This document shows, one piece after another, positions 43,758 to 56,400 of a stretch of 64,000 nt of DNA (position 1 is its first letter; each line of letters opens with the position of its first letter). Made by a program: the position numbers and the translations under genes. The notes under the pieces are model-generated. The model saw only the letters and a list, made by a program, of their open reading frames with translations, was not told the origin of the DNA and ran no database searches. The DNA comes from Didymella arachidicola (Eukaryota > Ascomycota > Dothideomycetes > Pleosporales > Didymellaceae). The stretch lies in assembly GCA_016630955.3 (NCBI GenBank), contig CM049995.1, positions 1,674,001 through 1,738,000 on the forward strand. Direction: 5' to 3'.

Positions 43758-45013
43758 TCACAACTCATCCTTTTCACTACTCTTCGCACCTCCAATCTTG
43801 GCCTGCTCAGTCAGGCCCTTGCGCACAATGCTTGTCAGAACCTCGTAGACGACTTGGGCAGCAGCGACACTGGTGATCTCCGCGGAGCTGTCGTACGCCG
43901 GACTAACCTCGACAACGTCGGCACCAATCACGTTCAGTCCCTCAATTCCTCGTAGAATCCTAATCAGCTCCCTAGTGGACCAGCCTCCGGGCTCGGGTGT
44001 ACCTGTGGCAGGAGCAAGACCGGGGTCGATGACATCGATGTCGATGCTCAGATAAACTGGTGTCTCGGTGCCAACGCGCCCCATTATGGACTCGATAATG
44101 CCTTTCGTGCCAATGTCGTCAATATCGTCAGTCGAGATACGCAACCAGCCCTGCTGCGTGTCGTCCTGATAGTCTGCGTCGTCATCACCGGACAGCCTTG
44201 TTCTGAGCCCAGCGTGCACGCTCGAGCCATTGGCAATCAGGCCTTCTGTTGAAGCAAGCCAAAACATGCTTCCGTGGTTCAGGAAGGACTGAGTTGTCGG
44301 ATCCTTGGGATCAATCCATGCGGATGGGTATTTGGCTGGATGCCATGTGTCCAGGTGTGCATCGAAATGCACGACTGTAATGGGGTGACCGTAAGCCTTA
44401 TTCAACGCTCTCAGTGCAGGAAGTGCAACGCTATGATCGCCGCCCAATGTGATGACTTTAGGTTTGCTGAAGTACTTGACGCCGCTCTGAGTGCTCTTTT
44501 CGGTAGGCCCTCGACCTGCAAGCTCCAGGTAAGCCTCGCTCATTTGCCGCAGAGCCAGAGCGTTGTCAAAGGGCGTGATGGGAATGTCTCCGCAGTCGAC
44601 GATACTGGCCCAGGATGTGAAAGGGTTAAGGCCCGCTCGAGCATTGTAGCCACGGAAGGAGGTCTGACGAGCAGAACCCGAACGGATCGCGCGAGGACCA
44701 AATCGAGCTCCTGGGCGATAAGATACAGCTGTGTCGAAGGGCGCTCCGAGGATGGCGACGTCGTATGCGGCTTCTGGGTGGGTCAAGCAGCGTGTGTGAG
44801 GCAGATGGGCGAAGGTCGAGATACCACTGAAGCCCCACTGATGTTTGTCAATTGCTGTTATACTTGGTCTCAAAGTCGGCTCACATCAGTGCCCCATTTT
44901 TGCTCAAGCTCATCGAGTCTATCTTGCGAGAAGACCTCCTGGTGATGGTGGTGGGCGCCATGTGCCGAGGCAATCGCAGGCAGTGCCAGCAGAGAAGCCT
45001 TGTTCCACCTCAT
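43758..45013 (-). CDS. Secreted agmatinase/arginase-family ureohydrolase
   Basis: Exons 45013..44885 and 44837..43758 (47-nt intron, GTGAGC..CAG) encode 402 aa. The first exon supplies a signal peptide (MRWNKASLLALPAIASAHGA) and a His-rich start (AHHHHQE); the enzyme domain begins WGFSGISTFAHLPH. Binuclear Mn ligands are in GGDHSVALP, HFDAHLDTW and SIDIDVIDPGLAPATGTPEP, all intact. The last is typical of agmatinases, which hydrolyse agmatine to putrescine and urea. The signal peptide suggests action outside the cell or in the secretory route, where guanidino compounds could be used as nitrogen. Arginase or guanidinobutyrase activity is possible. Confidence 0.93.
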
Positions 45014-45481
45014 TCTGTTGTTCGCTGTTTGTGCAGAGATTATCCCCAAGTGGGCGATAAGCTCTGGTATTTGAGCAACAGCATTTTGGCGTCAATCGCG
45101 TCTCCAACCTTGGTATCGGGCGCCCTCCGATGTCCAGTCCGAACGCCTGCATGTCATGCCCGCGGGGCGCGGCGGGGCAGCTCATGCCCCAAAGCGGCAG
45201 GTCCATGCTATCTCTTGTCTCGGAGTACCCATGACAAGATTCGTCATGCTCAGTGAGAAGGCCCAGGGGTTTGGCTGTTGGCATTCGCAAGATGGAGATG
45301 GTTGAAAAGGGTTTGTTTATTTTTGAACCCTGTTGGACGGTATGATGATGTAATCCCCCAACACGTGATGGCGCGCTTTCGTGTTCGTGGAGTCCTCCTC
45401 ATCAAACTTTGGAACAGATCCACAAGCTTCCATCGCCAGTATCAAGCAGTTTATACACTCTTAGTCACACAAATCGCTGCC
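45014..45481. other. Divergent intergenic region agmatinase / elongin C
   Basis: 468 bp containing the promoters of both divergent genes; no distinct site recognised. Confidence 0.45.
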
Positions 45482-45960
45482 ATGAGTTCAGAGAATGTTA
45501 GCGAGTACGTGACGTTGGTGTCGAACGATGGGTTCGAGTTCAAGCTCCTACGGTCAGCGGCGTGCATTGCAGGCACTATCAAGAGAGCCTTGAACCCTGA
45601 GTGTGAGGAAACAATGACATGAAGCAGAGCGATCGAGACGCTGACAAAACCCTAGCTGGTTTTCAAGAAACTGCTCGGAACCGCATGGAGTTTCCTACGA
45701 TTAAGTACGCCGCCACCCTTACCTCCAGCCACGCATCTCAACTGTCGACAACATGTCGCTGACATCTACCAGCGGCGTCGTACTTGAGAAAGTGTGCGAG
45801 TATCTCTACTACAACCAGAAGCATGCAGACAGCAAGGATGTCTCCGACATGGACATCCCGCCTGAGCTGTGCTTGGAACTGCTGATCGCTGCCGATTACT
45901 TGGATGGTACGACAAGATCTTCCTCGCCTTGTGAACAGAGACTGACAAACTATAGTTTGA
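45482..45960 (+). CDS. ELC1: Elongin C
   Basis: Exons 45482..45602, 45656..45704, 45773..45906 and 45956..45960 encode 102 aa, the family size. Elongin C has a BTB/POZ-like fold and links substrate receptors to cullin ubiquitin ligases and the Elongin complex at stalled RNA polymerase II. Motifs: YVTLVSNDGFEFKLLRSAAC, then ALNPESGFQET and NRMEFPTI across the first junction, GVVLEKVCEYLYYNQKHADS, and DMDIPPELCLELLIAADYLD. The last exon contributes two bases of the final Val codon and the TGA only, giving the usual C-terminus right after YLD. All junctions keep phase. Confidence 0.93.
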
Positions 45961-46204
45961 TTGAATCTCCAGCGACAGCTTATTACGAGTGGTTGCAACC
46001 GATCACGACGAAGCCATGTCACACCGACCACCGCTCAAGTCAGACGGGAGATCCCAGGCCATGCATGCCGACCGCGTGTATCGCCGGGTTGCACACTAGG
46101 TTAGACCGAGATAGGTCATTGGGGATACAGAAGACTAGGCTGCACCAAAGCGGCCAAACCGCAGGACAGGCGATTCAGCGTCACTTGGGAAGACCTCATG
46201 TGGG

Positions 46205-46807
46205 TTATGCTGATGATTTGAAGCAACGCAAAGCTGCATAAGATTCACTGCAGGGCCACTGCACGTCGTCGTCGAGACGAATAAGCTGTCCTTTCCCTCC
46301 AATAGTCCATATGTTCGTACCCCCATTTCCTGCCGTTGGGCCTCTGGCTTCGGCCAGTCTCCATCTTGTGTGCGCATTTGAGCCCGCATCGCCAATGTGA
46401 CCAATTTCGTATTTTGTCAGTCCAGCGGCAGTAGGCACGGCTTCATTATCGCAAACATCGAGACTATGCTACACATAATCTGTTGCGTCATCCACGAACC
46501 CCACTGGCATGTTGACGAGCATGTTGGCGCACTCCGAGCCGTTGTGGTTCAAGCTCTCCTGATTGAGGCGGGTGAAAATTTCGAGGCTGCCTTTGAAATT
46601 AGAATATGAGTCCAAACAAGCGGCTTCACTCTGACTCACGATCGCAGCCGAGATCACGAGCTTCTCGGTAGTGCCAATCAAGAAGCTGGCAAGATTGTCC
46701 CAGTTGCGTGGCTTGATGCCTTGTGCTGCCACGAGTCTTTCGAGCTCTTCCAACGTCTTGCCAGACTTTATGTAGCCAAAGGCGGCCGCAGCAGCCTGAA
46801 GTGCCAT
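46205..46807 (-). pseudogene. Unknown 200-codon gene interrupted by one in-frame TAG
   Basis: From an ATG at 46807 (MALQAAAAAFGYIKSGKTLE) the frame is open for 112 codons, hits TAG just after DDATDYV at about 46469, then continues open in the same frame to a TAA at 46205. The first part is helical (KSGKTLEELERLVAAQGI). The second contains GNGGTNIWTIGGKGQLIRLD and ends WPCSESYAALRCFKSSA. No GT..AG pair of matching phase can remove the stop. The stop differs from a Gln codon by one C-to-T change. It may be a young pseudogene or a shorter true protein. No family recognised. Confidence 0.4.
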
Positions 46808-48516
46808 ATGCTATAGGCCGCTCGGTGTCATGGTTCCGGACAGGCCAATCACCCATCCTGCTCGGGTCTTTTTGCGTAGCAAATTATGGCGCTGCTTGTG
46901 GAAGTCTGCTTGTGGAAGCCTGCTTCTGGAATGCACTGCTGATAAGACATCGTAACGCAGGCGCGTCAAGGTACGCAAGTGGGATTCGAGTCTTCACAGA
47001 CAATGAGACTGCAGAATCGTAGAAGTGTGACTGGGCCGCAAGCCGATTTTGTGATAGGGACCTTCGACCAGCTCAACAGCACTTATCACTTATTTCGCTG
47101 CAACATCCTTCAATGCGCGGTTTAGACATTGTGTCAAGCCTCAGGCTCCAATATTCAGCAATTTCGGCATGGGGGCTTGATTAGAAACCTAATGAGCATC
47201 GTACAGTGAAGTTGCAAGCTATGAGGCTCTATCTACTACATACAAAGAACCCAGCCAGTAAGAGAAAAGGTCCACCCTCCCAAGGAGGATTTAATTAACC
47301 CAACCTCATGTGCTGAGCAGCCAGCTGCTGTTATGCACCTGGCCATCTTTCCAATCTGCGCAGATCTCTGTTGTTCCCATCTTTACTATGTCTTTTTACT
47401 ATGTCCTGAAAGCTCTGTTATGTGCAGAAATATATCCCACCATGTGCTTGTCTGCGAGAGAGTGATCTATGCCTTGCTACGGCACATATATACCGGCAAT
47501 TTGACTCTTAATGGAGATCCACCGGGGCCAGAGAAATCGACATGTATATTGATTGTTCAGCAAGGTCGAGACCAGGCTCGAACGTCATGACCGATGACAG
47601 GCTATTGGTATCGAAGCGTCAGACGCGCTTCGAATCCATATGAAACATTCTGCGAGATGTTTACCGACCTTGTGATCTCCTCCGCAAAGACAAAGGGGAT
47701 ACCTATTGGAGCTCTGTCACTATCACATTGTGACTGATGGCCTGAGGCAGATTTGCAGTCGATTGTTTGCTCGATGCACATGTTCTCGACTCTCCTGCAC
47801 TGCATAGATGTTGCTATCTTTGGAGATGGGAACGCAGGGCTGCCAAAAGGGTGACACGGGTGATGCGCCTGAACACCATCACACCCTGCTCGAAATAGTC
47901 AGGCACTTCAGAGTCTAGAAGTCATCAAGCATCCCAATCGCAGATTTGGTTGCAACGGGCATGCGGGTATAAGCAGAGGTGGGCCAGAGAAGCATATATA
48001 TAGACATTAAGGTTGTCAATCGGCGCGCCTGAGCATCGTGCGTTGCATATCCTCGTCGGAATGCGCCTTGCTGCGTACCTTTCGTGCTAACGTCAGTGAC
48101 GTCAAAATCAGAGAGCAACATGCGCAGCCGCGCTGCAGGATACAATCCCAGCTCACGAACAGTTCGGCCCTGGACAATATGTATGGCCGATTAACAACGG
48201 AAATCCGAAGTGCAACTCGGAGTCGGGACTATTTGTTTCCCCCCACCTTCAAGGCTTGGCTGTCGGCCAAAAAACGTCAACCATCGGTCTTTTTGGGCAG
48301 GTGCCACTGCCGAGCTTGCTGCGCCTCAGCCTTGCTATGCGACCATAGTCACCACAAAATACTTAGTAGATGAACTTACGCACACGTAGCCTGCTGGTGT
48401 TGGCGGCCAGATCCACACCAGCCTACCGAAAGCAGTTACATGCCTGCCACCACCTTGGTCGTGTTACAGAAAACAAAAGTCTAGGGTGACTTCAAGGAAC
48501 GTGCAGCATACCACTC
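46808..48516. other. Intergenic region, mostly empty
   Basis: About 1.7 kb with only a BTB-like relic (47333-47660). The part nearest 48517 should be the promoter of the Zn2Cys6 gene. Nothing else supported. Confidence 0.45.
47333..47660 (+). pseudogene. Possible BTB/POZ-domain relic
   Basis: The segment VIYALLRHIYTGNLTL resembles the BTB motif V-x-x-LL-x-Y-x-YTG-x-Y, preceded at the expected distance by LCPESSVMC (BTB: V-x-CPRSSFF). The frame breaks soon afterwards at a TGA near 47588, and a start with good context is lacking. Low confidence. Confidence 0.25.
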
Positions 48517-50154
48517 ATGTCCTCACTCGAACGAAAGGAAAGCACCAGGAAGCGCGCCCGTGCTTGTGAAGAATGCCACCGACTCAAGATAAAGTGCGAT
48601 GTGAGCACTTCCTTTCGAGGTGTATGCGAGCGATGCACCCGTAATAATTTGGAATGCGTTCTTGCTGCACCTCAACTGCAGCGCGACAGAATCCAGGAGC
48701 TCGAAGCGCAGATCCAAGAACTTCAAATCGCCCTACGAGAGCGAAGCAACAGCACCTCCACGCCAGGGAGGTCTCCTGCCAGCTCATATGCGAACTACGA
48801 GGATGCTCTTCTTTTATTCTTGGACCATCGCATCCCACCGAGCAAACAGGAGACCCTACTTCGTCACTATGCCACCCATGCAGGAGCTGTATGGCCTGTC
48901 GTCCGTCTTTCCATGAGCTTGAATGAGCTCCGTGCCAGGTCTCCGGTCTTGCTTCTGTCTGTAATCGTGTACACTGTTACCCAGCAAACTCAAGGCATTG
49001 ATTCGGAAGTCCATGATGAGTTCGTAAAGGAGGCAATGTACATCATCGGCAACGAGATTATCGGTCGCGGGCAAAGATCGATCGAGCTGGTGCAAGCGCT
49101 ACTTGTAGCTGCCTTCTGGAGCAAAACATCGCGGAAGGGCCAGCAGGGCAGCTGCTACCAACTCATCCAACTGGCAACGGACATGGCTATCGACCTTGGC
49201 ATTGCGGGTCCTGGACTGATACCCTCGCCGGTGGCATACTTCGATATGCATGAAAACACGACCTCAATTGAAGCACGGCGTACATGGCTCGCGTGTTTTG
49301 TCGCGCTGTCGACATCTTCTATCAGTACACGCCGATCGATCGCTGTCCCTTGGAATTCATACCATGACGAGTGCCTTCTCGAACTGGAGAGTAGAGGAGA
49401 CTTGTCGGATCTACTGCTATGCCAGATCGTTCGCATCATGCGGTTGATCGACGAAATCTCGAGTCTGATGTGCCTTTGCCAGTCAGCGATATTCGTTGAT
49501 GGCAACAATTACAACACACACGCCACCATCGACCATCTGAAAGTCAAGATTGAAATGTGGGCAGCTCATATACCGTCCAGTCTTGCTTCGTCGCAGATGC
49601 TCAAGGTGTGGTATCACGTGGCCATGATTCACCTTCATGAAGTCATCCTCCACACGCCGACCAATGCAGCTGCTTTCACAGCGCCATTTTTACCCCATCG
49701 TATTGTCGCCAAAGACTACCCAAAGCCTGTCCAAGTGATCCCCCCTCTGCAGGCTGCGCTCAAGACTCTCGTCCAGCACTGCCACGCCGCGATCGACACA
49801 GTCGCCGCCATGGATCCGGCTCTGGTAATAAGCCTTCCAACATTCTGCTTCGCTCCCTCCGTACTCTATTCTCTTTTCGTGCTGGTAAATCTGCTTGTCG
49901 TCTCGACAGATCCCGCTAACACGTATGAACGATATCTGGCAAGAGGTGAATGTCGCATCGAAGAGTACGATGCAAAGTTGGGGCATTTGACTGCACGACT
50001 TAAAGCTCTGGATCCGACGATGAGCTGCTATACCACGGTATTGTTTAACGCGACGTCGTGGCTGGGGCAGTGGCACAATGACTACACCGCCATCTTACAG
50101 CGGTATGAGGCAAGCGTGGCAGGAGATCTAGGCGTAGACGTAACTATAAATTGA
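48517..50154 (+). CDS. Zn2Cys6 fungal transcription factor
   Basis: Single exon, 545 aa. Near the N-terminus RACEECHRLKIKCD, then GVCERCTRN and NLEC, form the C-x2-C-x6-C-x11-C-x2-C-x6-C binuclear zinc cluster, preceded by a basic stretch (RKESTRKRA). A short coiled coil (DRIQELEAQIQELQIALRER), a probable dimerisation element, follows the cluster. The rest is the helical fungal-specific regulatory domain, with SCYQLIQLATDMAIDLGIAG matching the middle-homology region and RRTWLACFVALS matching the usual RRTFWACF motif. A target cannot be read. It lies near two MFS genes and the cyclase-like gene, 5-10 kb away. Confidence 0.93.
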   Translation: MSSLERKESTRKRARACEECHRLKIKCDVSTSFRGVCERCTRNNLECVLAAPQLQRDRIQELEAQIQELQIALRERSNSTSTPGRSPASSYANYEDALLLFLDHRIPPSKQETLLRHYATHAGAVWPVVRLSMSLNELRARSPVLLLSVIVYTVTQQTQGIDSEVHDEFVKEAMYIIGNEIIGRGQRSIELVQALLVAAFWSKTSRKGQQGSCYQLIQLATDMAIDLGIAGPGLIPSPVAYFDMHENTTSIEARRTWLACFVALSTSSISTRRSIAVPWNSYHDECLLELESRGDLSDLLLCQIVRIMRLIDEISSLMCLCQSAIFVDGNNYNTHATIDHLKVKIEMWAAHIPSSLASSQMLKVWYHVAMIHLHEVILHTPTNAAAFTAPFLPHRIVAKDYPKPVQVIPPLQAALKTLVQHCHAAIDTVAAMDPALVISLPTFCFAPSVLYSLFVLVNLLVVSTDPANTYERYLARGECRIEEYDAKLGHLTARLKALDPTMSCYTTVLFNATSWLGQWHNDYTAILQRYEASVAGDLGVDVTIN

Positions 50155-51098
50155 AGTTGCGCCGATGAATGATGTCCGTGTGATGATGTTTATGGGATAT
50201 GGTCCGTCTAAATCGTGGATCTGGTGAACGAGTGTTCGGCGAAATGTCGCCGGCCCCACTTTGAGTCCATGGCGGATGTCTGCATTCTGCCGCAGGGCCA
50301 AGCCCGACTGCCCGAAAGTACGTCAACTTCACTATCAACACCACGCACAACTGTTTTCGCGACACTGCCATCGCCGCGCACTGCCATCGCGATGCGTACT
50401 GTCACATGCTTAGTGACTCGGAACGCATCTTTCTCAAATGGGACACATTGCGCGAGTTCGCCTTGCTCGAAATCCACCGGCATATACAGGTAAATGTACA
50501 GTCCAGTTGAGAATGTGCTTTCTACCAGCCATGCATGCTGCGGAGACGGTGGATTTTGACCGTCTTGCTCTTGGCAAGCTGCACGCGATTGGTCACTTGA
50601 AGCTCGTCGAAGCAGGAAGGAACGTCGGGCTACCCATTACGCCTTTTTGTTCCCAATTTATGCTGAGTCCTCGGTGGCTCCATACGCGATGACTGGTATA
50701 GTTCCTGACGCTTGTCTAAATCTTGCATGCACCTTGCGACGATTGGTAGCACACCTGGACGAGGCTGTGCACACTCTTGGCATCATGAGGTGCACGACTT
50801 CACGAGGCATCGATTGACAGCGAGGGTTGTTGGCCTGAAAATCCAATTCTTCGGCCTCGCCATGATTTTGGAAACGAACGTTACCAAAACGTCCTGTCTA
50901 GTCGTCATAATGGTGAGCCTGGCATACTTCATCGGCGAAAATCCAACGAACTTAAGGTGAGGGTCACGTATAAAGACCAAGAGGACCAGCTTCACTGAGT
51001 GTATCAGACTACAGCTTTACAACCAACGTTCTGGGCTTTAGTCTTCTGTTTTGACAGCATTCGATTTCATCCTCGCCTCGACTTCCCTCAGCATCGCC
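50155..51098. other. Intergenic region, no gene supported
   Basis: About 940 bp. Frames up to 92 codons have no motifs. The last part is the promoter of the fasciclin gene. Confidence 0.45.
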
Positions 51099-52463
51099 AT
51101 GCGTATTTCACAATGGTACTCCCTCTTCATGGCCGGCTCTTGCCTGGCACAGGGCGACATTGCCGCGCTGCTCAAATCTCAATCTGATCTCAGCACCCTG
51201 CTCGAACTTGTTGGTCTGGTCGACGGTCTGGTGGATACTCTTGCAGCATCTTCGAACATCACGATCTTTGCGCCAACGAATCAAGCGTTTGCCAACGTGC
51301 CACGGGATATTCCTGAAGGCGAAGCCATTGAGTTCAAGACTGATACAACTGCCATCGGTGCTCTCCTCGCGAATCATGTCTTTAAGGGTGTTTATCCATC
51401 GAATGTCATCACCAACGTTCCGCAATTTGCTCAGACGCTATTGGATATCTCCTACATCAATGAGCGCCAGCCTTTCTCAAACTTCACGGGTGGTGCGTAC
51501 AATGGTCTGATCAAGAACGGAATTGATGTATGCGTCCTTTCTGGAGAGCAGACAATCTCCACGGTCACTCAGGCAGATATAAAGCTCGGTGAGGGCATTA
51601 CGATTCACAAGGTCGACACGGTCCTCTCATTCGGTGCACCACTGCAATTATTCACATATCGCGCAGGCTACACAGCCTTGAACGCTGCCCTGGAGCAAGC
51701 CAACTTGAACATTGATTTCGGTCTGACAGGTGCCGACACCACATCCCTCAACCTCTCAGACTACACCATCTTTGTCCCTACTAACGATGCCTTCGTCAAC
51801 ATTGGCTCCGTACTCGAGTCCGTAGACGTCAAGACCCTCCAAGACGTCCTCGCCTACCACATCATCCCCAACAATGTCATATTCTCGCCTTCCCTCGGCA
51901 ACGTGACAGTTCCGTCCCTCCAAGGCACTAACTTGACATTCACTGTCTTGCCAGACGGCAGTGCGTACGTTAACAACGCGAAGATCGTGTTTCCGAACAC
52001 TATCCTCTACAACGGCGTGGCGCACGTCATCGACAGGTAATCCTTCCTTCTGTACACCGCAGCCATATCCATTTGCATTTCTAACATTCGCAGCGTCCTC
52101 GCCCCCGGAAACTTCTCCCGCAGTGATTTAAAGCCTTCTTCGCCTGCAGCTTCGCGTGTCGCCTTCCCTGGCGCAAGCCCAATAAGCCATTTCCCACTTA
52201 CGAGTGCTAGTCTCGCTTTCTTTGGCGATTTGATGACGTACTCGACTACGCCAGAGTTGCTCAAGACTGCTGCAGCGCTAGCGACTCCTACACCTAATAT
52301 GGGCGTTTCTACGACTGCGTCTGCGGTCAGCGGTATCACAACCGCGACCAGGAGTGCGTCGGCGACAATTGCGCAATTCACGGGTGCTGCGAACGTGGCG
52401 GGCGCTGCTGCGAAAGGAGCGGCGCTGGCTGGGGCTTTGGGCGCCGCTGCTTTGCTGTTCTAA
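51099..52463 (+). CDS. Fasciclin (FAS1) domain protein, probably GPI-anchored
   Basis: Exons 51099..52036 and 52094..52463 (57-nt intron) encode 435 aa. The start is a signal peptide (MRISQWYSLFMAGSCLAQG). Two FAS1 repeats follow: the first has TIFAPTNQAFANV and LLANHVFKGVY, the second TIFVPTNDAFVNI and LAYHIIPNNVIF, ending with NGVAHVIDSVLAP across the exon junction. A Ser/Thr/Ala-rich spacer and a hydrophobic Ala/Gly/Leu tail (AALAGALGAAALLF) suggest GPI anchoring. FAS1 proteins take part in cell adhesion and wall contact. The upstream continuation of the frame has no ATG, so 51099 is the start. Confidence 0.93.
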
Positions 52464-53476
52464 GTAGGCGATGAAGTGGGGGAGTTCGTAGTGCTGCAGA
52501 GCTCTGAAAGTTCCATGAGTTGCAGAAGGTCAAGTAAAGGCCTGGAATGAGACGGGATAATCCTGGCTGAAGCTTTGTACGGTCTATTCTACAAGTCTCG
52601 AGCGGGCCATTGTATCTACTTCATCGTTATGACGCCTGGCCCTCCTCTTTCTGGCTTCCAATTCTGGGACTTTCTTATCGGATGCGGTTTTGTAGCTGCG
52701 GGGATCACATTTGGATTAGCTCTCTGAGATGTGGAAAGTCCGCTCAAGGATGTTCGTATCTTACTGTCAGGCATATTGCAGCTTAACTTTGACAGCCTTT
52801 CATACTGACCCCCGCCAATGCATTTGCAGCCGCGCAAATGGTATGCCAGGCGGATAACAACACATCAGCCAACACTTCGAAAATTTCCATGTTCACCTGC
52901 ATGCATGTATGCGGATACACTACCGTACCTGCAAGTTTTCATCATCAACGATATAGAATAGTCGCCTCACATCAGCATTATCATCACACTTATCGTGCAA
53001 TACACGACAAGTGTACAACTCGAGAGGCTGGGCGATGACCATAGGAGCCCTTAATCAACTTCGCAGCCGTGCTTGTATAACCTTATACAAGACCGACCCC
53101 CCCTGTCCTTCACCATTCGAAACTATGCATGAGCGGCCAAGACTATATTTGCACCTGAACAATCACGTCACTTCGAGCGGCAAGCGATGAAAGTGAAGAC
53201 TGTTAGCGCGAAACAAGCTGCAGCGCACGTCTTTGTTTTTAAGTTTGCTGTCTCGGCCTACTTAGAACGACGCCTTCACTTCACCAGTGCCGAACACCGG
53301 TGGAAAACTTTTCTTCCGCTGCCCTCAAAATTGATTCCACTCGCTTGCAGCCAAACGACGAAACGCACACTCAACACTTCCGCAGCACAACCAGTTCGCC
53401 TATCTGAGCTCAATCGAAATCATCACTGACAGCCTCGCGTAGACATTCTGATAGCCAAGTTCAATCAGTGTCTCTC
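52464..53476. other. Intergenic region before the ZNFX1-like gene
   Basis: About 1 kb. Frames here are short and without motifs. The promoter and leader of the helicase gene should lie in the last few hundred bases. Confidence 0.45.
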
Positions 53477-56400
53477 ATGAGTCGACGAGGGGGTAGCTCT
53501 GGCCGTGGGAACGGCAGAGGCCGCGGTCGAGGACGTGAGACGGAACGACAACGAAACGAGGGCGGTGTTCGTCACCGAATGCCGGGCATCTGCCGCGACT
53601 TCGCGAATGGCGACTGCAAACGGAACAACTGCCGCTTCTCCCACGATGTAGATGTTAACAACAAGAACAACGGCGATCAGCGACGCGTCAGAGTTGAAGA
53701 GACACCAGAACAACAGAAAGCGCGCACCCAGTACAGCAGCTGGAAGCGATGCCTCGGTCAAGCGTATTCGCCATCTGACGTCTATAATATGGCGCGCGTC
53801 TGGCAGGGCGCAGTCGATATACTCCACGAAGACGACTGTGATTGGAAGCAGCAACTTCCGCGAGACCTCGATAAGGATGAAGACAGGTGCAATGGGCGTG
53901 CGCACATCAAAGCGCTGCTTGAACGACGAGCCAAGACCAACGACATGGCTGACTTCGTCGAAGTGTCGAACAACTTCCTAACAGTCATCACTCATCCCTC
54001 TCTCGTTGATTGTCTTGCTGTGGATGAATATGTCAGTGGCATCTACAACTTCATCGGCGGGGGCATTGGAACACGAGCAACTATGTTTTTCCTACGTCTC
54101 TGCGAAGCCCTCGTCAGCGTTCACACTGATGGTACCTCTATCTCTCAGACTGCAGCCGAACAAGCGATTACTCGACTGACCGCGGCTTTGTACCACTTGC
54201 TCTCTCGTAACTATCGCGCGAGACTGCATGACGATCTTGAGGCATTGATCATCGCTTTGGATAACGCAGCGGAGATCATACCAACAAGCCAACCTTCAGT
54301 GACGACTACCATAGTCAAGCGCTGTATCGCTGATACAAGAGCATTGATAAGTCGCGCAAAGGGTTTAGTCACCGACCAAGACCCAACAGAAGAAGTCTTA
54401 CGCCCTATTAAAGCGTCCATGTACCCACGCGAGATCATCATCCCAGCTGATCGACACGACAATGACAGGCTCGACATTTCCAAAATTGAGATTTTCCCCA
54501 CCCGTGCTGAGCTGATGAGCGACACGAAGGACTTTCTGCCTTTCACAGACCCGGATCAGCCACACTTCCTGACGGACAAGATTGAGAGACACATCGATAC
54601 AAATTTTCGTTTATATCGACATGACGTATTTGGCGAGCTAAAGAAGGCACTATCTGGTCTCCTGCACGCAGCAACTGACGATCATGTGACATTAGTCAAC
54701 CCTATATCTCATCTTGGGGACATGAGGGCCTACCATTACTCGAACGCACACATTAGCTATGTCAATTTCGAGGCTCGTCGTGGCCTACAAGTGCAGATCT
54801 CATTTCAACAGCCTGCTGCCGCACGCCGCCGACCGGCAATTCAGCGACGCTCGTGGTGGGAAGAGTCCAGGAGACTGGAACCAGGCTCACTACTCTCCTA
54901 CATCTTCGTCATAGGGTCAGTGGTGCAGCATTTGTTCTTCACAGTCACCCAGAAGAGCACGAACCCTGCACAAGAACTTGGTCTTACCGACCGAGAGGTC
55001 ATGGCTACCGTGACAGTCAAACTGACTACCCAGAATCATGCTGCACTTGAGACGCTCATCAGTGCAAGCTGTGGTAATGTCCAGGGTGTGCTTCTTGAGT
55101 TTCCCAACGTTCTACCAGCTACCTTCGTACCTATTCTTGAGAACCTGCAAGACATGCAGCGCTTGGGCCGCTTGAGATTCTCTCAGTGGCTGCTTCCAGA
55201 TCAACATGAGGATTCCTCGAGCTGCAAGGTTTTCCAAGATATCCCTCCGCCAGTCTACGCGAGAGAGGCGAGTTTTGGGTTTCCCCTATCTCCAATCCTG
55301 ACAACAGGGGTCACAAGCGTAGACAGAGCTTTCAGCATTCCTGCGAATGCATCATGTTCAGACCCTGAGCTGATCTCGAAGATTGCATCGAAGACCACCC
55401 TTGATGACGGCCAATGTAGAGCACTAGTGGCAGCGTTGACACGCGAGTTTGCCTTTATACAAGGCCCACCAGGCACCGGAAAGTCATATCTCGGTCTGCA
55501 GGTCATGCAGGTCCTATTGGCAGTCAAAAAGAGAGCTAATCTCGGTCCAATTATTGTAATGTACGTTCATTGATTCAATACTGCCATATTTAACTTCACT
55601 AGGTGTGACTATACTGACAGCCTCGTAGTTGCTACACCAATCACGCCCTTGATCAGTTCCTCGAGCATCTCATCAACACCGGCATCAGTAAAGTCATTCG
55701 TCTTGGTGGGCAGAGCAAGTCTGACCTCCTCGAGGGACACAATCTCCGCGAGATTTCGAAATCGCAAGGAAAGACCAGGACCGAGGCATACCAAGCAGCT
55801 ACGACATATAATAGTCTCGAAGACCATGAGAAAGACATCCGCAAGACCCTCGGCCGCCTACACGCGTCGAGCAAGAACCCAGACTGGAAAGGATTAAGTC
55901 ATCATCTTGCTCGGAAATACCCTAAGATCCATGCTCAGTTCCAGCAGAGTGACGCGAATAGTTTCACCGTTGTAGGACGCCATCCGTTCGATATCTGGAA
56001 ACCTGCAAGGTCACCTCCAGACACTCAACCTACGATCGACACTGCGGAATTCTCTGGTCTCATCCGCAAAGCAAACCTCACTGTGCATGCCTTGAGTATG
56101 ACTGAGCGTTGCGCTCTGATGAACCGCTGGCTGTCCGAGATCCGAGTCGATGCGTTGGCAGACCTCTCTGGGACCCTAGATGACGCCGGTGAGTGTTATA
56201 AGACATTGAGAAATGTTCACGATGAGGCAGACCGACGAGTTCTATCTGGTGCAGACGTGATCGGTGTGACCACATCTGGACTGGCCAAGAGAATCTCCGT
56301 GTTGAAGCATGTTAATGCCAAAGTCATCATATGCGAAGAGGCTGGTGAGGTCATGGAGCCTCATATCCTCTCAGCTCTGCTGCCAACAGTTGAGCATTGC

